Shown one piece after another: positions 1 to 8,716 of a stretch of 64,000 nucleotides of DNA (position 1 is its first letter; each line of letters begins with the position of its first letter). Both the position numbers and the translations under genes were made by a program. The DNA comes from Eutrophocola sp965661105. Its GTDB lineage: Bacteria > Pseudomonadota > Gammaproteobacteria > Pseudomonadales > Pseudohongiellaceae. Below the pieces are notes generated by a model, which was given only the letters and a program-made list of their open reading frames with translations, searched no databases and had not been told where the DNA came from. The DNA is taken from positions 19,840 through 83,839 of the forward strand of contig CBFICR010000004.1 of the NCBI GenBank assembly GCA_965661105.1, given 5' to 3'.

Positions 1-22
1 AGAGTCTAGCATTAATCTCTTG

Positions 23-51
23 TTGAATTTCCACATTTGCTTGCGTACCCT
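23..51 (+). promoter_or_regulatory. Probable sigma70 promoter of rnpB
   Basis: A TTGAAT box at 23-28 is followed after exactly 17 bases by TACCCT at 46-51. Initiation seven to nine bases later falls at about position 58-60, which is where the RNase P RNA should begin from its P1 helix. The GC-rich stretch just after the -10 box is of the kind found at stable-RNA promoters under stringent control; that regulatory reading is inference. Confidence 0.6.
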
Positions 52-59
52 AGCGCCTT

Positions 60-419
60 GAGTTGGCCAGGCAATCGCTGGCAGTCTTTATTCGTAAAGA
101 ATTGTCAGAGGAAAGTCCGGGCTCCATAGAGCACAGTGCCAGGTAATACCTGGGGGGCGCGAGCCTACGGAAAGTGCAGCAGAAAATAAACCGCCTCACC
201 AGCCTTCGGGCTAACGAGGTAAGGGTGAAATGGTGCGGTAAGAGCGCACCGCATGGGTGGCAACATTCCATGGCATGGTAAACCCCGCTGGGAGCAAGGC
301 CAAATAGGAATCCAATGGTGTGGCTCGCACTGGATTCGGGTAGGCTGCATGAGCATTATGGTGACATGATGCCTAGATGAATGATTGCCCAAGACAGAAC
401 CCGGCTTACCGGCTAACTC
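60..419 (+). ncRNA. rnpB: RNase P RNA, bacterial class A
   Basis: This is the catalytic RNA of ribonuclease P, which removes the 5' leader of precursor tRNAs. The universal core GAGGAAAGTCCGGGCTCC lies near 108-125, the AAGGGTGAAA and GTGCGGTAAGAGCGCACCGC (P11-P12) elements are near 222-253, and AGACAGAACCCGGCTTA lies near 392-408. The ends were set by pairing GAGTTGGCC at 60-68 with GGCTAACTC at 411-419, forming helix P1. A T-rich tract follows at 421-437 and probably ends transcription. Position directly before mraZ matches the Pseudomonas arrangement. The roughly 360-nt length is normal for class A. Confidence 0.97.
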
Positions 420-520
420 ATTTTTTTTATTTTTTTATCAGGTTTTATTTACAGGGCACAGATACATGGATAGTATGTGTCCCTGTCCGAGCACTATGAG
501 TCTGGCTTGAACACGTTTGA

Positions 521-550
521 ACGAAAGCTCTATATACGAAAGCTCTATAT
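521..550. repeat. Perfect tandem duplication of a 15-bp unit
   Basis: The unit ACGAAAGCTCTATAT occurs twice head to tail at 521-535 and 536-550. It looks like a replication-slippage product in the non-coding spacer. Confidence 0.9.
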
Positions 551-606
551 TAAAGCCTCATAAACAGGGTTGGATGAGTAGAACTGGCTGAATATAAGTC
601 GATTAA

Positions 607-638
607 TAGAGCGTTATAAATAGAGCGTTATAAATAGA
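607..638. repeat. Tandem 14-bp repeat, about 2.3 copies
   Basis: The unit TAGAGCGTTATAAA occurs at 607-620 and 621-634, with the first four bases of a third copy at 635-638. It is a second, sequence-unrelated tandem duplication within 60 bp of the first. Confidence 0.88.
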
Positions 639-679
639 AAGATCGTACTAGAAGTCCTATTCACAAGAAGCATCCTGCC

Positions 680-701
680 TTTTGCCATAAATATGGCAAA
701 A
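680..701. repeat. Perfect 10-bp inverted repeat with 2-bp centre
   Basis: Arms TTTTGCCATA at 680-689 and TATGGCAAAA at 692-701 are separated by AA. The very short centre suits a dimeric protein-binding site better than an RNA hairpin. Folded with a wider loop it would also give a TTTTGCC/GGCAAAA stem. No regulator can be named. Confidence 0.75.
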
Positions 702-736
702 CCTCGAAAAACACTAAAAAATATCGAAACCCAGCT

Positions 737-763
737 CAAACTTAAGAAACTACTTTAAGTTTG
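737..763. repeat. Perfect 9-bp inverted repeat with 9-base loop
   Basis: CAAACTTAA at 737-745 pairs exactly with TTAAGTTTG at 755-763. The stem is AT-rich and lacks a following T-tract, so it is not a typical intrinsic terminator. Confidence 0.7.
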
Positions 764-883
764 TCTTATATCGCATTGTAAATCCTTGTGAATATTCTTC
801 TCGAAAAACTCCTTTTTTGACCTTTTTTCCGATTTTCGGCGCATTTAGCATCACTTTCCACTTAAATTTGTGCAATTAAGTGC

Positions 884-912
884 TTGATTTGTTGTATATC
901 CCTGCCTATAGT
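884..912 (+). promoter_or_regulatory. Sigma70-type promoter of the mraZ/dcw operon
   Basis: TTGATT at 884-889 and TATAGT at 907-912 are separated by exactly 17 bases, so transcription should begin near 919. The start site would lie inside the row of MraZ boxes, the arrangement expected for an autorepressed operon promoter. Confidence 0.7.
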
Positions 913-955
913 GCGGAAAAGTGGCAAGAAGTAGCAGAATGTGGGTGGAAATGGG
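911..955 (+). promoter_or_regulatory. MraZ operator: five 10-bp-phased boxes
   Basis: Five pentamers sit exactly 10 bp apart: GTGCG at 911, GTGGC at 921, GTAGC at 931, GTGGG at 941 and ATGGG at 951, each followed by a 5-bp spacer. MraZ of Escherichia coli binds direct repeats of the GTGGG type with 5-bp spacers upstream of its own gene. The array overlaps the predicted -10 box and start site, so MraZ bound here should repress the whole cluster. Confidence 0.72.
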
Positions 956-1055
956 TTAGTAAGGCATTTCCTCCCTAATAAAGCCGTTTTCTGCAAACTT
1001 TTTCCAGTTAACAACAAGCATTAAAGCAACCAACAAAGCATAAAGGACCCTGATT

Positions 1056-1517
1056 TTGTTATTTCGTGGCTTGAACTCAATAAATCTCGATGCGAAAGGG
1101 CGTATGGCTATCCCTTCCCGTTATCGTGGAACTATTGATGATCACTGCCAGGGAAAAATGGTCGTTACCATTGAAGCAACCGATGGCGAGTGTCTTGTCA
1201 TCTATCCCCTTAATGAATTTGAAGAAATTCAGCGCAAGGTAGAAGCCTTGCCCAGTTTCAATGCCACCAGCAAAAAACTCAAGGGCCTTTTTATCGGGCA
1301 TGCCAATGATATAGAGCTTGACGGTAGCGGTCGCATTTTGATTCCGCCAACTTTGCGCTCCTATGTAGGACTGGAAAAGAAAGTGGTGCTTGTTGGTCAG
1401 GGCAAAAAGTTTGAATTGTGGGACGAGGATGCCTGGAATGCCAAGCGTGAAAGCTGGTTAGGCCAGGAAGAGACCGAAGAAGAAATGCCTGAAGAAGTAA
1501 AAGGGTTGTCACTCTAG
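1056..1517 (+). CDS. mraZ: Transcriptional regulator MraZ
   Basis: This is a 153-residue DNA-binding protein of the MraZ/AbrB-fold family, which forms a ring and represses the division and cell-wall cluster that starts with it. Two SpoVT-AbrB-like repeats are visible: one opens with NLDAKGRMAIPSRYR near residue 10 and the second with ELDGSGRILIPPTLR near residue 86. The start is a TTG codon preceded by AAAGGA at a suitable distance; it gives the usual family N-terminus. The gene lies first in the operon, 3 bp before rsmH, and the phased boxes at 911-955 are its probable target. Confidence 0.95.
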   Translation: MLFRGLNSINLDAKGRMAIPSRYRGTIDDHCQGKMVVTIEATDGECLVIYPLNEFEEIQRKVEALPSFNATSKKLKGLFIGHANDIELDGSGRILIPPTLRSYVGLEKKVVLVGQGKKFELWDEDAWNAKRESWLGQEETEEEMPEEVKGLSL

Positions 1518-1520
1518 GTT

Positions 1521-2453
1521 GTGAATAATTTCGAACATCAATCGGTTTTGTTGCAGCAGTCGGTTGAAGCACTGATTACAGACAAAGACGGTTTCTATAT
1601 AGACGGTACGTTTGGTAGAGGTGGGCATAGCCGGAAAATTCTCGAAAAGTTGTCCAGCAAGGGAAAGTTGCTGGTAATCGACAAGGACCCGGATGCAATA
1701 AAGGAAGCACTCCATTTACAGCAGCAGGACGAGAGAGTGATTGTGGCACACAGCAGCTTTGCAGAGCTTGAACAACTGGCCGATACACATGGAGTCATGG
1801 GTAAGGTAACAGGTGTTTTGCTGGATCTGGGCGTTTCTTCCCCACAGCTGGACGATGCTGCAAGAGGGTTTAGTTTTTCCAGAGAAGGTCCGCTGGATAT
1901 GCGCATGGATACGCAATCAGGTGTGACAGCGGCCCAGTGGGTAGCTGATGCCAGGGAGGAAGAGCTGATCAGGGTGTTTTTTGAATACGGTGAGGAAAAG
2001 TTTTCCCGGCGTATTGCTCGCGCCATTGTCAGGGAGCGCGAACTTGCCCCTATTACTACAACTCTGCAGTTGGCTGAAATTGTAAAGCAGGCGCATCCGG
2101 CATGGGAAAAGCACAAGCACCCTGCGACACGGGTTTTTCAGGCCATCAGGATAGTGATCAATAGAGAGTTGCTTGATCTGGAAAATGCACTGAGTCAGAT
2201 CCTTGAGTTGCTTTGTATCGGCGGAAGGATGGTGGTGATTAGTTTTCATTCCTTGGAAGACAGGCTGGTAAAGCAATTCATCAGCAAGCAGGAAAGAGGT
2301 GACGACTATCCATCGGATATGGCGGTCACCCAGGCGCAATTAAATCCACGACTAAAAAGAATTGGTAAACAGGTAAGGGCGGGCGCAGAAGAAGTAGCGC
2401 TGAATGTGCGGTCGAGAAGTGCTGTTTTAAGGGTCGCAGAAAAAATAGCCTGA
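1521..2453 (+). CDS. rsmH: 16S rRNA (cytosine-1402-N4)-methyltransferase RsmH
   Basis: RsmH (formerly MraW) uses S-adenosylmethionine to methylate N4 of C1402 in the 30S decoding centre. The 310-residue product has the usual family length. It shows HQSVLLQQSV at the N-terminus, the SAM-binding motif DGTFGRGGHS near residue 28, and LLDLGVSSPQLDDAARGFSF near residue 98. The C-terminal ISFHSLEDRLVK near residue 243 is also characteristic. The start is GTG three bases after the mraZ stop, which implies coupled translation. Methylation is unrelated to the cell wall, but the gene's place in this operon is conserved across bacteria. Confidence 0.96.
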   Translation: MNNFEHQSVLLQQSVEALITDKDGFYIDGTFGRGGHSRKILEKLSSKGKLLVIDKDPDAIKEALHLQQQDERVIVAHSSFAELEQLADTHGVMGKVTGVLLDLGVSSPQLDDAARGFSFSREGPLDMRMDTQSGVTAAQWVADAREEELIRVFFEYGEEKFSRRIARAIVRERELAPITTTLQLAEIVKQAHPAWEKHKHPATRVFQAIRIVINRELLDLENALSQILELLCIGGRMVVISFHSLEDRLVKQFISKQERGDDYPSDMAVTQAQLNPRLKRIGKQVRAGAEEVALNVRSRSAVLRVAEKIA

Positions 2454-2496
2454 GCAGAAGTTACTGGCTAAAGCCATTTAATGAGAAAGGCTCGGC

Positions 2497-2832
2497 ATGT
2501 TAGGTAAAGGAAAGAAAAGTACCAAAGGCAGACAGTTGAAAGATCTGGACACCCGGATTTCTGCGAAGTCCTGGTTAGGCCTGATAAGTCTGTTGCTGGT
2601 AGTGACAGCGTCAGCAACCGGGGTGATTTACTCAACCCATACAAACAGGCATTTGCTGAATGAATTGCAACAACTTGAGCGACACAGAAATGAGCTGCAG
2701 GTTGAATGGGGACAATTATTACTTGAACAAAGCAGTCTTGTATCGCAAGGCCGCATTGAAAATCTGGCAATTGCAGAGCTCGGTATGAAAATTCCGGCAA
2801 CGGAGAACGTGGTGGTAGTGTCTGGTGAGTAG
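2497..2832 (+). CDS. ftsL: Cell division protein FtsL
   Basis: This is a 111-residue bitopic membrane protein of the divisome, which forms the FtsQ-FtsL-FtsB complex that activates FtsW-FtsI. A short basic cytoplasmic segment precedes one transmembrane helix at about residues 29-46. A periplasmic coiled coil follows, rich in Leu, Glu and Gln at about 50-85. Sequence conservation in this family is low, so the call rests on topology, size and the position between rsmH and ftsI. The end overlaps the ftsI start by 8 bp. Confidence 0.9.
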   Translation: MLGKGKKSTKGRQLKDLDTRISAKSWLGLISLLLVVTASATGVIYSTHTNRHLLNELQQLERHRNELQVEWGQLLLEQSSLVSQGRIENLAIAELGMKIPATENVVVVSGE

Positions 2833-4588
2833 CGCTAGCAGCATAAAGAAACAACATTTCTGGAGACTGGGTCTGGTTTCCATAGCCGCAATCACTCTGC
2901 TGGGTACGGTTAGCTGGAAGATACTTGACCTTCAGGTTATTAATAATGAAGTTTTGCAGGAGCAGGGTAATAGAAGAACTGTTCGTAATGATGTCATTGT
3001 CGGTCATCGCGGCAACATCATGGACAGAAATGGACAGGCCCTGGCTATTAGTACTCCGGTTCAGTCGCTCTGGCTAAACCCTCGGGAAATTATTGATAAC
3101 CCACAGGCATGGAAAATACTGGCAGCGGGTCTCGAAACAATTGAAGTTAATACCAATGTTCTGTGGAATCGCATTCAGGACAATGCCCAGCGCGAATTTC
3201 TATACATAAAACGTCGTCTTCCACCTGCGGAAGTTCAGTCCATTCTGGATCTGAATATTCGCGGTGTGTATTCCCAGGAAGAGTACAAGCGTTTTTATCC
3301 TCTGGGAGAAGTTGCGGTCCATCTTGTGGGGCTTACCAATAGTGATGATGTCGGGCAGGAAGGGCTGGAGCTTGCTTATGAAGACTGGCTGAAAGGCACG
3401 CCCGGCTCCAAGCAGGTTCTCAAGGATCGACGTGGTGGCATTATCCGCGAAGTAAAAATCAATTCAGTTGCCGAGCCTGGTAACGATCTGGTCCTGAGTA
3501 TTGACAGCAGAATCCAGTATCTGGCTTACAAGGCGCTTAAAGAAGAAGTGACACGTCGATATGCGAAGGCAGGAACAGCAGTTGTATTGAATGTCGAAAC
3601 AGGTGAAGTCCTGGCCATGGTGAACCAGCCTTCCTACAACCCGAACAACCGGATCAGCCTTGATGATAACGAAATGCGTAATCGGGCCATTGTTGATTTG
3701 CTGGAACCGGGATCGACGGTAAAGCCGTTTACGATAACCGCTGCTCTGGAAAGTGGATTATTTGATACCAACAGCATTATTGATACCAATCCGGGCTATA
3801 TACAGGTAGATGGCTCTACTAAAAAAGACCCTGTTAATTATAAGAAAGTGGATCTTAAGAAAATTATTACCAAGTCCAGCCAGGTTGGTGCAATCAAGCT
3901 GGGTCTGGCCATGGGGGAGGCGCCAATGCTTGATGTACTTTCCCGTGTCGGGTTTGGCACCGCAATGGGAACAGGCTTTCCGGGAGAAACCTCTGGCGTA
4001 CTACCAAGTTTTCCAAGGTGGAGTAAATCAGATATTGCCACTCTTGCTTATGGTTATGGCTTTCAGGTCACCCCTTTGCAAATGGCACAGGCTTACATGA
4101 TTTATGCCAACGAAGGTATTCGAAAGCCGGTTTCATTGCTGAAGACTGAAGGTCCTGTTTATGGGGAAAGGGTCATTGATGCCAAGATAGCCAGAGACGT
4201 GAATGCGATGATGGAAACTGTGGTCAGTACCAAGCTTGGTGGTACCGGCGTGCTGGCAGCTATTCCTTCTCATCAGGTTGCCGGTAAAACAGGTACTGCC
4301 TGGTATTACAACGTTGGTGGTGGCTACGATGAAGAAAATTATAACTCCTACTTTGCCGGTTTTGTGCCAGCTCATAATCCCAAAATTGTTGCTGTTGTTT
4401 CAATCCATGAGCCCAAGGGCGAAGAGTACGGTGGTGGTCGGGTAGCGGCGCCGGTATTTGCCAAAATTGCTGCTGGCGCAATGCGAATACTGAATGTACC
4501 CCCCGATAGTGCTGTAGAAGAACAGCAAGTCAGCATGAGTAACAGTATCAGTTCTGAAAAGCAGGTCGCTGCCTGGAGAGATTTATGA
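2825..4588 (+). CDS. ftsI: Septal peptidoglycan transpeptidase FtsI (PBP3)
   Basis: This class B penicillin-binding protein forms the peptide cross-links of septal peptidoglycan in partnership with FtsW. The 587-residue product has one N-terminal membrane anchor at about residues 14-33, then the pedestal domain, then the transpeptidase domain. Catalytic Ser297 lies in STVK, followed by the SSQ motif near 350 and KTGT near 488. The GTG start lies inside ftsL. The stop overlaps the murE start in an ATGA tetranucleotide. All active-site motifs are intact. Confidence 0.97.
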   Translation: MSSASSIKKQHFWRLGLVSIAAITLLGTVSWKILDLQVINNEVLQEQGNRRTVRNDVIVGHRGNIMDRNGQALAISTPVQSLWLNPREIIDNPQAWKILAAGLETIEVNTNVLWNRIQDNAQREFLYIKRRLPPAEVQSILDLNIRGVYSQEEYKRFYPLGEVAVHLVGLTNSDDVGQEGLELAYEDWLKGTPGSKQVLKDRRGGIIREVKINSVAEPGNDLVLSIDSRIQYLAYKALKEEVTRRYAKAGTAVVLNVETGEVLAMVNQPSYNPNNRISLDDNEMRNRAIVDLLEPGSTVKPFTITAALESGLFDTNSIIDTNPGYIQVDGSTKKDPVNYKKVDLKKIITKSSQVGAIKLGLAMGEAPMLDVLSRVGFGTAMGTGFPGETSGVLPSFPRWSKSDIATLAYGYGFQVTPLQMAQAYMIYANEGIRKPVSLLKTEGPVYGERVIDAKIARDVNAMMETVVSTKLGGTGVLAAIPSHQVAGKTGTAWYYNVGGGYDEENYNSYFAGFVPAHNPKIVAVVSIHEPKGEEYGGGRVAAPVFAKIAAGAMRILNVPPDSAVEEQQVSMSNSISSEKQVAAWRDL

Positions 4589-6141
4589 ATACAGCAAAAA
4601 TCATGTCCAGACAGATGCGGCTTTCAGAATTACTGGCTGAAGATGTCGTAATCGCCAAGGCGATGGATGTTGAGCTGACCGGTATAGAAATCGATTCGCG
4701 CCAGATTGATTCAGGTGATTTGTTTCTCGCCTATAAGGGTGCGTCACATGACGGTCGCGATTTTGTTGATGAGGTGATTGCTAAAGGGGCTAATGCTGTT
4801 CTGGTAGAAGCTGATGAACAATGGTGTGAAATTACCATCAGGAACGGCGTGCCAGTAATTCCTGTAGAAAAACTTACTGCCAGGATCGGCAAGATAGCGG
4901 CACGATTTTTTGATTATCCGGCGGCCGCATTCTGGTTAATCGGTATAACCGGAACCAATGGCAAAACAAGTTGCTGTCAGTTTATCGGACAGTGTTTGAG
5001 CATGCTTGGTTATAAAACCGGCATTAGCGGCACGCTTGGTCATGGCATCTATGGTCAGCCCTATACCAATGATGAGTCAGGTCCAGGCACTACTCCTGAT
5101 GCCATCTCTGTGCAGAAGATCTTCGAGGAAGTCCGGATTCAGAATGGTGAGGCCATGGTAATGGAAGTTTCTTCCCATGGCTTAAGCCAGAACCGTGTTA
5201 ATACCAGTGAATTTGATGTGGCGGTTTTTACCAATCTTAGTCGTGATCATCTGGATTATCACGGTGGCATGAAAGCCTATGGTGATGAAAAAAGAAAACT
5301 GTTTATTAATCCCCAGTTAAAAATTGCTGTTATCAATATGGACGATATGTTCAGTGCCAAGATACTCAATAGCCTGGCTAAAAGTGTCAAATCGTTTACT
5401 TACAGCATGCATAACCCGAAAGCGGATGTGTTTCCAAGAGCGCTTGAGTTCAAGAGTACCGGTTTTACGCTGGAAGTGGTTACGCCATGGGGTCAAGGGC
5501 GCTTCAGTAGCTCCCTGGCAGGCTCGTTTAATGTCAGTAATATTCTTGCGGTTCTCACCACGGTGATGGCGTCAGAGTCACACAAAGGTGATTTTGATTT
5601 CAACAATGTGCTGGAAAAAATCGCTGCTGTTTCGCCGGTTAAAGGGCGCATGGAAATTCTGGGTGACTTCCCTGTTTCTGTCGTAGTGGATTATGCCCAT
5701 ACCCCTGATGGTCTGAAAAATGCGCTGGCAGCACTTCGTCAGCATGCCAAGGGTGATATCTGGTGTGTTTTTGGCTGCGGCGGAGACCGTGACAAAGGCA
5801 AGCGTCCTCTGATGGCAGAAATTGCCGAGCAGATGGCCAACAGGTTAATTATTACAGATGACAATCCCCGCAATGAAGACTCTATGGCAATCATCAGACA
5901 AATTCAGTCGGGCCTTTCAAATACTTCTGAAACAGTGATTGAGCATGACCGTGCCAAGGCAATTGATTATGCCATCACCAATGCCAAAGAAGGCGACATT
6001 GTTTTGATCGCGGGAAAAGGGCACGAAGAGTATCAGGATATTGGCGGTAATCGAATGGTCTTTAGTGACGTTAAGCAAGCCAGGGTAAGTCTGAATAATC
6101 GATTTGCTGAACATAATCAAAATAACAATAAAGCAGGTTAA
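4585..6141 (+). CDS. murE: UDP-MurNAc-L-Ala-D-Glu:meso-diaminopimelate ligase MurE
   Basis: MurE adds the third amino acid to the cytoplasmic peptidoglycan precursor, using ATP. The 518-residue protein shows the Mur-ligase P-loop GTNGKTS near residue 122. It also has the motif DNPR in ITDDNPRNEDS, which in this family marks specificity for meso-diaminopimelate rather than lysine; that fits a Gram-negative wall. The ATG start overlaps the ftsI stop by 4 bp. murF follows 3 bp after the stop. Confidence 0.97.
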   Translation: MNTAKIMSRQMRLSELLAEDVVIAKAMDVELTGIEIDSRQIDSGDLFLAYKGASHDGRDFVDEVIAKGANAVLVEADEQWCEITIRNGVPVIPVEKLTARIGKIAARFFDYPAAAFWLIGITGTNGKTSCCQFIGQCLSMLGYKTGISGTLGHGIYGQPYTNDESGPGTTPDAISVQKIFEEVRIQNGEAMVMEVSSHGLSQNRVNTSEFDVAVFTNLSRDHLDYHGGMKAYGDEKRKLFINPQLKIAVINMDDMFSAKILNSLAKSVKSFTYSMHNPKADVFPRALEFKSTGFTLEVVTPWGQGRFSSSLAGSFNVSNILAVLTTVMASESHKGDFDFNNVLEKIAAVSPVKGRMEILGDFPVSVVVDYAHTPDGLKNALAALRQHAKGDIWCVFGCGGDRDKGKRPLMAEIAEQMANRLIITDDNPRNEDSMAIIRQIQSGLSNTSETVIEHDRAKAIDYAITNAKEGDIVLIAGKGHEEYQDIGGNRMVFSDVKQARVSLNNRFAEHNQNNNKAG

Positions 6142-6144
6142 AGC

Positions 6145-7512
6145 GTGATTGGGTCAATGAGTTTGCAACAGGTTCAGGCAGCCACTGGCGGGTTAATAAC
6201 CGGCGCCAATGCTGAATTCAGTTCGGCTTCCATTGATACACGTACCTTGCAGCCCGGAGATTTGTTTGTGGCTATCTCAGGGCCAAATTTCAATGGCAAT
6301 GACTTTGTTGCTATTGCTGCTGAGAAAAGAGCCAGTGCCGTGATTGTAGGGGAGCAGGTAAATATAGATTTACCGGTCCTGACGGTAGCGGACACTCGCG
6401 CAGCGCTTGGAACAATGGGGGCGATGAATAGAAACCGGGCCAGTGCCTGTGTGCTGGGTCTGACTGGTAGCCAGGGCAAGACCACGGTAAAGGAAATGAC
6501 GGGTGGGATTCTTGCGCAATGCGATTCAGTAATCATGACAAGCGGCAACCTGAACAATGATTTGGGTGTTCCCCTGAGCCTGCTGAAAATAGATAAACAC
6601 CATAAGTATGCCGTGATTGAAATGGGCGCTAATGGACCTGGCGACATTGCCTACAGTGTTGCGCTGGCACGCCCCGATATTGCCCATATCACCTGTATTG
6701 CCGGTACCCACCTTGAAGGCTTTGGTGATCTTCAGGGCGTGGCAAATGGCAAATCTGAAATCTGGGCTGGTATCAGGGAAAGCGGCACAGCAGTGGTCAA
6801 CATTGATGATGTTTTTGCCCAGCAGTTTGTTGATCAAATTATTTCATTGGGCAGGCACCTGGTGACCGTAAGCGGTTCAGGTAACCAGCATGCAGATTAT
6901 TTTGCAGACCATATTCAGCTGGATCAGTTTCAGGGTGCAGCATTCACATTGAATTCGCCAAAAGGGACGGTGTCGATCAAGTTGCAGGTGCCTGGAAAAC
7001 ACAATATCAACAATGCCATGGCAGCAGCGGCTATGGCCATGAGCGCGGGTGTCGGTCTTGATGCGGTAAAGGCTGGTCTTGAGCAATTTGCCGCCGTGAA
7101 GGGTCGACTGTGCGTCATTTCCGGCATAAATGGATCAACTCTAATCGATGATAGTTATAACGCCAGCCCTGCATCATTTCGTGCAGCGATAGACGTACTG
7201 GCCGAGACCAAAGGCTCGAAGGTCGTGGTAATGGGAGATATGGGTGAACTGGGCAGTGATGCTGAAAAAGAACATGCCGGGATTGGGAGCTATGCAAGGC
7301 AACAGGGCATAGATTGTTTGATCGCCACTGGTGAAATGAGCGCGCTTGCTGTTTCTGCTTTTGGTGATGGCGGTATCTTTCTCAATGAAAGGGAACAATT
7401 CAAGCACACCATTATGCCTATGTTGAATGCCACGACTACAGTACTGATTAAGGGTTCGCGTAGCCAGGGTATGGAAAAACTGGTCAGTCAAATACAGGAG
7501 GGCCAGCAATGA
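6145..7512 (+). CDS. murF: UDP-MurNAc-tripeptide:D-Ala-D-Ala ligase MurF
   Basis: MurF completes the UDP-MurNAc-pentapeptide by adding D-alanyl-D-alanine. The 455-residue product has a Mur-ligase catalytic domain with the P-loop GSQGKTTVKE near residue 110, GNLNNDLGVPLSLL near residue 133, and the ligase C-terminal domain. The DDSYNASP motif, typical of MurF, is present near residue 334. The chosen GTG start is 3 bp after murE; an ATG four codons later is an alternative. Confidence 0.96.
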   Translation: MIGSMSLQQVQAATGGLITGANAEFSSASIDTRTLQPGDLFVAISGPNFNGNDFVAIAAEKRASAVIVGEQVNIDLPVLTVADTRAALGTMGAMNRNRASACVLGLTGSQGKTTVKEMTGGILAQCDSVIMTSGNLNNDLGVPLSLLKIDKHHKYAVIEMGANGPGDIAYSVALARPDIAHITCIAGTHLEGFGDLQGVANGKSEIWAGIRESGTAVVNIDDVFAQQFVDQIISLGRHLVTVSGSGNQHADYFADHIQLDQFQGAAFTLNSPKGTVSIKLQVPGKHNINNAMAAAAMAMSAGVGLDAVKAGLEQFAAVKGRLCVISGINGSTLIDDSYNASPASFRAAIDVLAETKGSKVVVMGDMGELGSDAEKEHAGIGSYARQQGIDCLIATGEMSALAVSAFGDGGIFLNEREQFKHTIMPMLNATTTVLIKGSRSQGMEKLVSQIQEGQQ

Positions 7513-7606
7513 AGCCAATCCTCTGTATCAGCGTTTATTTTGGTAACGATTCTTGTGCCGGCTATTTTGGTACCAACGAGGTTAAAGCCAGGGAGAACTA
7601 TTTCTC

Positions 7607-8689
7607 ATGTTGCTAATGCTGACCGAATATTTATCACAATTTAATTCCGGCTTTACGGTGTTTCAGTACCTCACCGTGCGCGGTATTTTTGGAATTCTCA
7701 CGGCGCTGGCTTTATCGCTGATAATCGGCCCTACCATGATCAGGCGTCTGAATTACCACCAGATTGGGCAGGTAATCAGAGATGATGGACCGCAGAGTCA
7801 TCTCAGTAAAGCCGGTACGCCCACCATGGGCGGAGCTCTCATCCTTATAAGTATTATTATCTCTAGCCTGCTTTGGTCTGATTTGAGAAATCCTTATGTC
7901 TGGGTCGTGGTGATCGTTACCGGACTGTTTGGGGCAATTGGCTGGGTGGATGATTACCGCAAAGTCTTTGAGCAAAACCCGAAAGGCCTGGCAGCGCGTT
8001 GGAAATATTTCTGGCAATCAGTCATCGGATTTATTGCCGCGGGTTATCTTTATTCAATTGCTACTGTGCCTGCCGATACGCAATTGTTTATTCCGTTCTT
8101 CAAGGACTTTGCGCTTAACCTCGGGCCGTTTTACATATTGCTGGCGTACTTCATGATAGTGGGCTTCAGTAATGCCGTAAATCTGACTGATGGTCTCGAC
8201 GGACTGGCGATTTTACCTTCAGTGATGGTAGGCGCTGCGCTTGGTGTCATCGCTTATTTAACCGGGAATGCAGAATTTTCTGCCTACCTGAATATTCCCT
8301 ATATTGCCGGTGCCGGCGAACTGGGAATATTTTGCGGAGCCCTGGCGGGCGCCGGCCTGGGCTTCCTCTGGTTCAACACTTATCCCGCACAGATTTTCAT
8401 GGGCGATGTCGGCGCCTTGGCGCTGGGTGCATCACTGGGTCTGGTGGCCGTCATTGTCAGGCATGAAATTGTGCTGATCATTATGGGTGGCGTATTCGTG
8501 ATGGAAACCCTCTCAGTCATTCTGCAGGTCGCTTCATTCAAGTTAACCGGTAAAAGAATTTTTCGCATGGCTCCCCTGCATCATCATTTTGAATTAAAGG
8601 GTTGGCCCGAACCCAGAGTCATCGTTCGCTTCTGGATTATCACCGTTGTTCTGGTGTTATTCGGGCTTGCAACGTTGAAATTAAGATAA
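7607..8689 (+). CDS. mraY: Phospho-MurNAc-pentapeptide translocase MraY
   Basis: MraY transfers phospho-MurNAc-pentapeptide onto undecaprenyl phosphate, making lipid I at the inner face of the cytoplasmic membrane. The 360-residue polytopic protein has about ten membrane helices. Family motifs are intact: DDGPQSH and KAGTPTMGG near residues 59-74, VDDYRK near 114, NLTDGLDGLA near 193, FMGDVGALALG near 265, and APLHHHFELKG near 324. The 94-bp gap after murF holds no gene. An ATG three codons downstream is an alternative start. Confidence 0.97.
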   Translation: MLLMLTEYLSQFNSGFTVFQYLTVRGIFGILTALALSLIIGPTMIRRLNYHQIGQVIRDDGPQSHLSKAGTPTMGGALILISIIISSLLWSDLRNPYVWVVVIVTGLFGAIGWVDDYRKVFEQNPKGLAARWKYFWQSVIGFIAAGYLYSIATVPADTQLFIPFFKDFALNLGPFYILLAYFMIVGFSNAVNLTDGLDGLAILPSVMVGAALGVIAYLTGNAEFSAYLNIPYIAGAGELGIFCGALAGAGLGFLWFNTYPAQIFMGDVGALALGASLGLVAVIVRHEIVLIIMGGVFVMETLSVILQVASFKLTGKRIFRMAPLHHHFELKGWPEPRVIVRFWIITVVLVLFGLATLKLR

Positions 8690-8716
8690 ACAAAAACGCA
8701 TAAATCAGGCTGGAAA

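Larger units (their letters stand above)
440..883. other. Non-coding, repeat-rich spacer between rnpB and the mraZ promoter
   Basis: No credible coding sequence was found in this AT-rich stretch on either strand. It contains two short tandem duplications and two perfect inverted repeats, listed separately. It does not resemble an insertion sequence, since there are no terminal repeats with a transposase remnant. Its role is unknown; a small RNA or regulator-binding region is possible but not shown. Confidence 0.6.

Noticed and set aside
420..438. Classical intrinsic terminator at the end of rnpB
   Set aside because: The T-tract is clear, but the adjoining hairpin is only a 4-bp CCGG self-pair, so a separate terminator feature was not claimed.
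440..883. Insertion-sequence remnant or CRISPR-like array in the spacer
   Set aside because: The repeats are short tandem duplications without spacers, and no transposase fragment or target duplication was found.
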